64,000 nt of DNA from a virus, in IMG/VR virus record IMGVR_UViG_3300043446_005562, positions 124,001-188,000 of that record, one strand, 5' to 3'. Below are positions 59,476 through 64,000 of the stretch, one piece after another. The notes beneath the pieces were generated by a model. That model was not told the DNA's origin and searched no databases. It saw only the letters and a program-made list of their open reading frames with translations. The position numbers and the translations under genes were made by a program. How positions within the stretch are numbered: the stretch's first letter is position 1; each line of letters starts with the position of its first letter.

Positions 59476-62430
59476 TTACTTTATAACTATGCTAAAACGA
59501 TTGTGATTTTGCGGATCTGGCCAGTCCGGCCCGCCTGTACAGCGTAAATGCTTCTGGAATTCCTCAAAGCCCGAATCAACTTTAAAATAGGCAATTTTTG
59601 AGGTTTCTTTATCAACCACCATAAGTATCTTGAAGTCATCAACCTTTGCATAATACAGAAGAGAATGCCAGGCTAAAAAATCAATAAAATTTTGATACTC
59701 AATTTTTGTAGGAGTGTCGTTTTGAAAAAAATCCGAGATTCCTTTGCGCAAATTAGCTTTATGGCCGCAACCTTTTTCCCAAATTCCACCTGAAAAAATT
59801 TCTGAAAACCATTCAAAAAAGTCGTCCGGTTTTAGAGCAGACTCCTCAGAAATAATCTTGAAAAGAGGTTTCCATGTGTTAAGAAATCCTTTCTGTCTAA
59901 TATTGAACGCATTTAAACCATCTTTTGCAAAGCATTGATCCAAGAAGTTACTGACTTTCTGATTATTATTGACAAGACCGGCGAGTTCCGCTAATTTTGT
60001 TTCTATTATAAACTTACCGTTTGTAAAACCACCCTGCTTCGACGATACCAATCTTCCGCCGTTTCCTTTAACCTCAATGTTAATTTCACCAGCCGCAATA
60101 TCTCCTTCTCCAGATTTCTTCACACCATCTTGAAATAATATTGAAATCAATTCGCCAATACCTTTACCCTGAGTAGTTCCGGATTTAGTTGTTATCGAAA
60201 AATTTAGGATCTCACTAAATATCGTTGGATCAATTTCAGGAAAATCGGATTCATCTAATTTTCCTGAATTCTTCAGTCCTGAAATGTCATAACCACTAGA
60301 TTTTTCAATGTAGTCATACAGCTTATCTAGAGTCGGTTCGTGTCCGTGTGAAACCTCTGCGCATATTTGACTAAAACGATCAGCGTCAGTTTTTAGATAT
60401 CCACGATTTACAATTTCAGTGGATATGTTGTTCAACACCCCTGATGATTTATGAGTTGCAATAGATCTTTTGATTTGAGCTATTATTTTTTTGTAATCTT
60501 CTGGCGAGGATTGCCTTAGCGCAGCTAATTCTTGTTCAAACTCATCATCCATATTTAGAGGTGGAACCTCATTTGCGAATGTTGCCTCAACTGATTCATT
60601 TAATTTTGGCGAGGCCAACTCATTGATGTCTCGATTCATGTTAAAAAATTCGGAATGAATCGCGCCGGGAGCAGCCGCTTTGAAATTCTGATAGTCTTCG
60701 GATCTTAGAGAATTCATAATGGAATCCTTGACCCCAGCGATCGGTAATTCAATTAGAGCAACGTCATTTCTAAAATTAAGATTTCTTGAGCGTCTTTTTG
60801 CCAATTCCATCTGTAGTGCCAGATCCTTTATTCTACTCTTTGTACCTGAGATGATTACTGGTTCAAAATCCGGCTTTATTGCTCTTAATAGATTTTCAAC
60901 CTCGCCGTCCGGTACCATTCGATGACCGGTAACAAAACTTGGATGGTGGGTTGCTACTTTGTCCAAATAGCCCTTAACCGTTTCTTTTTTAAAGGGTTTC
61001 GTCTTGTTTACGGAGCCGTCGTGAATGCACACAAATAGGCATGGGAAACCATTCATATCAAACAGTTTCTGTGCGGATTTAAGATGACCTGGGTGAAATG
61101 GTTGAAAATCTGAAATGATTAGATTAACTCTTTTAGACTTTCTTTCCTCTTCTGGCACCTCCGCGAAAGTTTCAAAATAGCCGGGTTCAAGATCCTCTCC
61201 AACAAATTCACCAAATGTTGGAAAGTAATTTTCGTAAACCGCATCGCCTAATAACACATTACTAATCTTTTCAATTTGAGAAACAAGATTCGCGCGCATT
61301 GGCTTGGTAAAAAATGTTGAGCTCACCCTAATTGTCTTTTTTCTAAACATGTTCAAAAAGACACGATAGATCTCCTTGTAATTTGGGTTTGACTCAATTA
61401 GGTTTGTGACCTTTTTATTATGAATTAGGTTGTAATTAACGTTAAAGTCTTCTCTTTGTAAAAATTCTGGAATTTGAATGTCCAAATCAATGTACTTCTC
61501 TCCAAACTCAGCAATGAAATCAAGATAGATATGATTCACCAATGAGATATAGCGTTGCTCATAAGAATCGCCGCTTAGTTTAATATCACGTAATTCGCTT
61601 AATGAATATCTCTCAATGAAATTCATCAAGTCAATCACAATGATCCAAATGTAATCGTCCGATTTCTTTTGAACACGGTCCTGTGCCTTTTGTTTTGCGT
61701 TTGCCTGAAATACTGGATCAACCAACTTTGCCAAAAAGACAGAGTCTTCGGATTTATTTGCAGGATCGTAGAATCTAAATACTAGACCCTCAATGTCTTT
61801 GTCCAGCGTATCGCGTAAAAAAGTTGTTCCAAGCTCAGGATTTAGAACTGATACAATATATTTTGTGAATGATGTTGTCTTAAATTTATCAACCAATTCC
61901 TCAAACGGAGTATAGATGAACTCTTGAATTTTCTCCTTTTGATCTGGCGACAATTTGCCCTCAAATACAATCGGAGGTCTCTCAATCATGAGCAGGTCGG
62001 CCCATTTGTCAAGGGTCGCCTTGTCCTGAATGGTCTCTTTCATTTCGCCCTTATCATCAAGCACATGAATGTAGCTTAGGATAAGTCCATTTTTGGGCAA
62101 TCGGTCGTAGGCAATGGTCTGGGCTTTTGGGCTGGTAAACCATTCCATGCCAAAATGATAGTTTTCTGGAATCTGGGCTATGGTATCAGCCCCAAGGTTC
62201 TCAAAATGTCTAATAGCCGGTTCAAAGTAACGACTGAGTACTCGATCGATGTACGTAATTTCAGCGTTCCTTTTAAAGAAGCGGAACTTACTCGTATTAG
62301 GATCTTTTTGGGCGCCAAAGAAGGCCCCATCCATTTTTTCATTTACAATTACAGTTTTGTTTAAAAGGCCATCTAAGAAGTCCTTTCCGCGTTTGTCATA
62401 AACGTCTCTTAAGTGTGATAGTCCTGGCAT
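59476..62430 (-). CDS. Ligase + nucleotidylyltransferase + PD-(D/E)xK nuclease fusion
   Basis: A 984-residue protein in three parts. Residues 20-270: an ATP-dependent ligase-type nucleotidyltransferase with KMDG (Lys32, Asp34, Gly35), HFGMEWF near 95, EGLVFRF near 213 and FLAKLVDP near 231 (motif V Lys). Residues 430-620: an HxGH nucleotidylyltransferase, RVNLIISDFQPFHPGHLKSA (His446, His449), with later SGTKSR, resembling NMN adenylyltransferases. Residues 700-984: ITTKSGTTQGKGIGELISIL, and INIEVKGNGGRLV near 785, a PD-(D/E)xK-like nuclease site, with the second acid from EGDI. Order and combination are unusual. A role in nucleic-acid repair or a toxin-like system is possible; neither is shown. 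Confidence 0.75.
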   Translation of the reverse strand: MPGLSHLRDVYDKRGKDFLDGLLNKTVIVNEKMDGAFFGAQKDPNTSKFRFFKRNAEITYIDRVLSRYFEPAIRHFENLGADTIAQIPENYHFGMEWFTSPKAQTIAYDRLPKNGLILSYIHVLDDKGEMKETIQDKATLDKWADLLMIERPPIVFEGKLSPDQKEKIQEFIYTPFEELVDKFKTTSFTKYIVSVLNPELGTTFLRDTLDKDIEGLVFRFYDPANKSEDSVFLAKLVDPVFQANAKQKAQDRVQKKSDDYIWIIVIDLMNFIERYSLSELRDIKLSGDSYEQRYISLVNHIYLDFIAEFGEKYIDLDIQIPEFLQREDFNVNYNLIHNKKVTNLIESNPNYKEIYRVFLNMFRKKTIRVSSTFFTKPMRANLVSQIEKISNVLLGDAVYENYFPTFGEFVGEDLEPGYFETFAEVPEEERKSKRVNLIISDFQPFHPGHLKSAQKLFDMNGFPCLFVCIHDGSVNKTKPFKKETVKGYLDKVATHHPSFVTGHRMVPDGEVENLLRAIKPDFEPVIISGTKSRIKDLALQMELAKRRSRNLNFRNDVALIELPIAGVKDSIMNSLRSEDYQNFKAAAPGAIHSEFFNMNRDINELASPKLNESVEATFANEVPPLNMDDEFEQELAALRQSSPEDYKKIIAQIKRSIATHKSSGVLNNISTEIVNRGYLKTDADRFSQICAEVSHGHEPTLDKLYDYIEKSSGYDISGLKNSGKLDESDFPEIDPTIFSEILNFSITTKSGTTQGKGIGELISILFQDGVKKSGEGDIAAGEINIEVKGNGGRLVSSKQGGFTNGKFIIETKLAELAGLVNNNQKVSNFLDQCFAKDGLNAFNIRQKGFLNTWKPLFKIISEESALKPDDFFEWFSEIFSGGIWEKGCGHKANLRKGISDFFQNDTPTKIEYQNFIDFLAWHSLLYYAKVDDFKILMVVDKETSKIAYFKVDSGFEEFQKHLRCTGGPDWPDPQNHNRFSIVIK

Positions 62431-62435
62431 AGTAT

Positions 62436-63023
62436 TTAGTCTAGTGAACCGAAATCGCCTCTGCTCATAGCTGCGGCAAATTCTCTATCGGCTTTTGAAT
62501 CTTTAGCGATATTAAGCCCGATAACGCGCTCGGCAATTTCCGGATTTTGTTTTAAAAATTTAATTAGGGCTCCTGTATCAATGTCCTGGTATTCTCCAGA
62601 TCCACCAAATTCAACAAGCTCTTTTTCTAACCTAAACATTGGCGATCTATTAGTCAGCTCAAGGTGCCAAATGCTAAACGTTATGATTTGACCGTTGCGC
62701 TCCATGTGATCGGCCATATCTGTCAAATCTTTGACTACGTCAGCTAACGCGTATTCCTTGTCCATTGCCCTGTCCCATTCGTTCCATTGCTTTCCATCAA
62801 CCTTTATGTTGATTGGAGTAGATGCGTTGGAGAATCCGGGCACCAATACAGTTTCCAGATTTGGGCACAGTTCAAATATTTCAGCCAGATCCACTGCAAA
62901 ATCCTCAATAGTTTCGCCCCTTAGACCGTGATCAGGTAGAAGACCCTTTGCTTTTAACCAGGCTCTGCGCTGTCTGTGAGCTGATTCGGCTATAAATTCG
63001 GTGAATCCTTTAAGATTTTTCAT
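62436..63023 (-). CDS. Putative internal head protein with capsid-targeting-like leader
   Basis: A 195-residue protein from the ATG at 63023. The leader MKNLKGFTEFIAE, then Ser, is the closest of all to T4 internal proteins (T4 MKTYQEFIAE then Ala, as I recall it). The rest is helical and acidic with a basic start (AHRQRRAWLKAKGLL). A conserved-looking run is HMERNGQIITFSIWHLELTNRSPMFRLEKELVEF. No family is recognised. Confidence 0.8.
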   Translation of the reverse strand: MKNLKGFTEFIAESAHRQRRAWLKAKGLLPDHGLRGETIEDFAVDLAEIFELCPNLETVLVPGFSNASTPINIKVDGKQWNEWDRAMDKEYALADVVKDLTDMADHMERNGQIITFSIWHLELTNRSPMFRLEKELVEFGGSGEYQDIDTGALIKFLKQNPEIAERVIGLNIAKDSKADREFAAAMSRGDFGSLD

Positions 63024-63039
63024 GCAAGACACTTTCTTG

Positions 63040-63648
63040 TTATTTATTAGGCTCGATGCCTAAAAGTCTGTAACACTCAGCATTAAAGCTCTGGGCTGAT
63101 GCTGAATCAAAATGATTGAATGAAATGCTTAGGCCGTTATTTGAGCTTGAATTTGCAAGCCAGGTATTGCCAATATCCAATAGATGTGCCATGGTCGACT
63201 GTTCTTCTTGGGTTGAATGAGCTCCATCCCAAGTGTCCTTGGCTCTAGCTGAATCGCCGGTTTGGCCTGCAACCGATACGACCAGAGTTTTGCAATTTTT
63301 AAATAGATCAGAACTTAAGAGCGAAAAGTACTCTAACTCGGCTTTAGTTTTAGACAATCTGCCTCTAAGAATTGCCCATGTGTATGCTGAAACAATCGCT
63401 CGATCAAATATCCAAATCTTATCTTTGTATTCGGGCCGCTGATTCATTTCCATAATGGTCATGATGTTGCCAAGGCTAAAGTAGTGTAGGCTCGGACTCT
63501 TTTCATCGGAGACCATATCAAGAGTCTTGATGTGATTTGCGAAATAGAACTTGTAATACTCTAACCTTGGATCAGAGCACTCTTTTAAAAAGTTATTGAT
63601 TAAAAATGTTTTGCCCGAGTGTCTTGGGCCCTCAATGAATAATATCAT
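63040..63648 (-). CDS. P-loop kinase (thymidylate/dNMP kinase-like)
   Basis: A 202-residue P-loop NTPase. FIEGPRHSGKTFLINNFL is Walker A (7-14), and IWIFDRAIVSAYTWAILRGR has the DR-x3-S-x2-Y motif of TMPK/dNMP kinases. FYFANHIKTLD and later KNCKTLVVSVAGQTGDSARAKDTWDGAHS form the lid part. It would phosphorylate a nucleoside monophosphate or a nucleic-acid end. Start and end overlap both neighbours. Confidence 0.75.
   Translation of the reverse strand: MILFIEGPRHSGKTFLINNFLKECSDPRLEYYKFYFANHIKTLDMVSDEKSPSLHYFSLGNIMTIMEMNQRPEYKDKIWIFDRAIVSAYTWAILRGRLSKTKAELEYFSLLSSDLFKNCKTLVVSVAGQTGDSARAKDTWDGAHSTQEEQSTMAHLLDIGNTWLANSSSNNGLSISFNHFDSASAQSFNAECYRLLGIEPNK
63041..63048 (-). promoter_or_regulatory. 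T4-type late promoter of the leader protein at 63023
   Basis: AATAAATA on the minus strand, 17 bases before the ATG at 63023. Confidence 0.6.
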
Positions 63649-64000
63649 ACAATTCTAAGACGATCGGTCTCAGCAAATTCTTCAAGTGAACGCGCTGTAT
63701 CCCAATCAATTTTAATTATTTTACTCTTATCTACGAAAATAAAGTCGATATCGATGTTCAAGCCGGCGTCTAGGAACCAGGCTGTGTACTTTATGATCTC
63801 ATACAGGGAATCCTCAAAGATTGTAATTGAGGTGGCTTCATTTTGCCGAATCAAATCAATCGCTAATTCAGCCTTTTCGCCTTCCCGGCCCAAAAAGAAG
63901 GTTTTTTCAAATCTAATCTTGTGCTCGGCCAACAGCTCAATCACCCTTGGCTGACAAGCTTTCACTCGATGGGTTATCAAGTAGTTTAGGGCGTCATCTT
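63645..64000 (-). CDS. HAD-type phosphatase-like protein (5' end outside window)
   Basis: The frame is open to the window edge; the only in-window candidate start is a TTG at 63980 inside the domain, so the gene begins beyond 64000. ALNYLITHRVKACQPRVIELLAEHKIRFEKTFFLGREGEKAELAIDLI and ITIFEDSLYEIIKYTAWF resemble the later motifs of HAD phosphatases of the SAK type (threonine-containing motif II, FEDS-type acids in motif IV). Substrate unknown. Ends four bases into the kinase gene. Confidence 0.65.
   Translation of the reverse strand, partial: DDALNYLITHRVKACQPRVIELLAEHKIRFEKTFFLGREGEKAELAIDLIRQNEATSITIFEDSLYEIIKYTAWFLDAGLNIDIDFIFVDKSKIIKIDWDTARSLEEFAETDRLRIV

Overview
This window is part of a large T4-related myovirus genome, most likely from a phage of a Bacteroidota host. 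The T4 kinship rests on a set of recognisable homologues: tail sheath gp18, tail tube gp19, major capsid gp23, a gp21 prohead protease, gp5/gp27/gp53-like baseplate proteins, gp32, RNase H, UvsX, gp41, gp46/gp47 and the N-terminal half of gp43. T4-type late promoter boxes (NATAAATA) also precede many genes. The host guess is weaker. It rests on the near absence of GGAGG ribosome binding sites, A-rich leaders, a Bacteroidota-type small histone H1-like protein, and two exported proteins with signal peptides ending in AQ.

Layout. Bases 1-16704 (+) carry DNA and nucleotide metabolism, chaperonin and accessory genes: an edge-truncated exonuclease, GroEL, a 1492-residue unknown protein, an S1-repeat protein, NrdB/NrdA, two proteins with capsid-targeting-like leaders, a histone-like protein, SSB, RNase H, GroES and a HAD nucleotidase. 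Bases 16803-19841 (-) encode the tail sheath. Bases 20010-32299 (+) hold the replication/recombination block: dUTPase, a DNA polymerase that stops before motif B, a Nudix-like protein, UvsX, helicase, gp47, a SET-like protein, gp46, a thymidylate synthase/dCMP hydroxymethylase and dCMP deaminase. Bases 32331-40194 (-) are head and tail-tube genes, including a protease-scaffold fusion, plus DnaJ. Bases 40282-45949 (+) form a five-gene glycan module. Bases 45946-52659 (-) are baseplate genes. From 52734 to 54966, two exported-protein genes on + alternate with one minus-strand gene. Bases 55032-64000 (-) hold small late genes, a Dps-like protein, a 984-residue ligase/nucleotidylyltransferase/nuclease fusion, a P-loop kinase and an edge-truncated HAD protein. 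No gene-free stretch exceeds about 170 bases, and no tRNA or CRISPR array was seen.

The main signals are as follows. (1) Nine or ten otherwise unrelated proteins share a short N-terminal leader of the T4 capsid-targeting type, ending at a prohead-protease-like site (I/L-x-E), and most lie behind late promoters; together they look like an internal-head-protein cargo set. (2) The gp21 protease is fused to a scaffold with eleven exact 14-residue repeats, and an internal late promoter and ATG suggest separate scaffold expression. (3) One protein combines an ATP-dependent ligase-like domain, an HxGH nucleotidylyltransferase and a PD-(D/E)xK-like nuclease. (4) DNA polymerase is split, and its second half is not in this window. 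(5) GroEL, GroES and DnaJ are all phage-encoded. (6) The ThyA-family enzyme carries the Asn-to-Asp change typical of dCMP hydroxymethylases.
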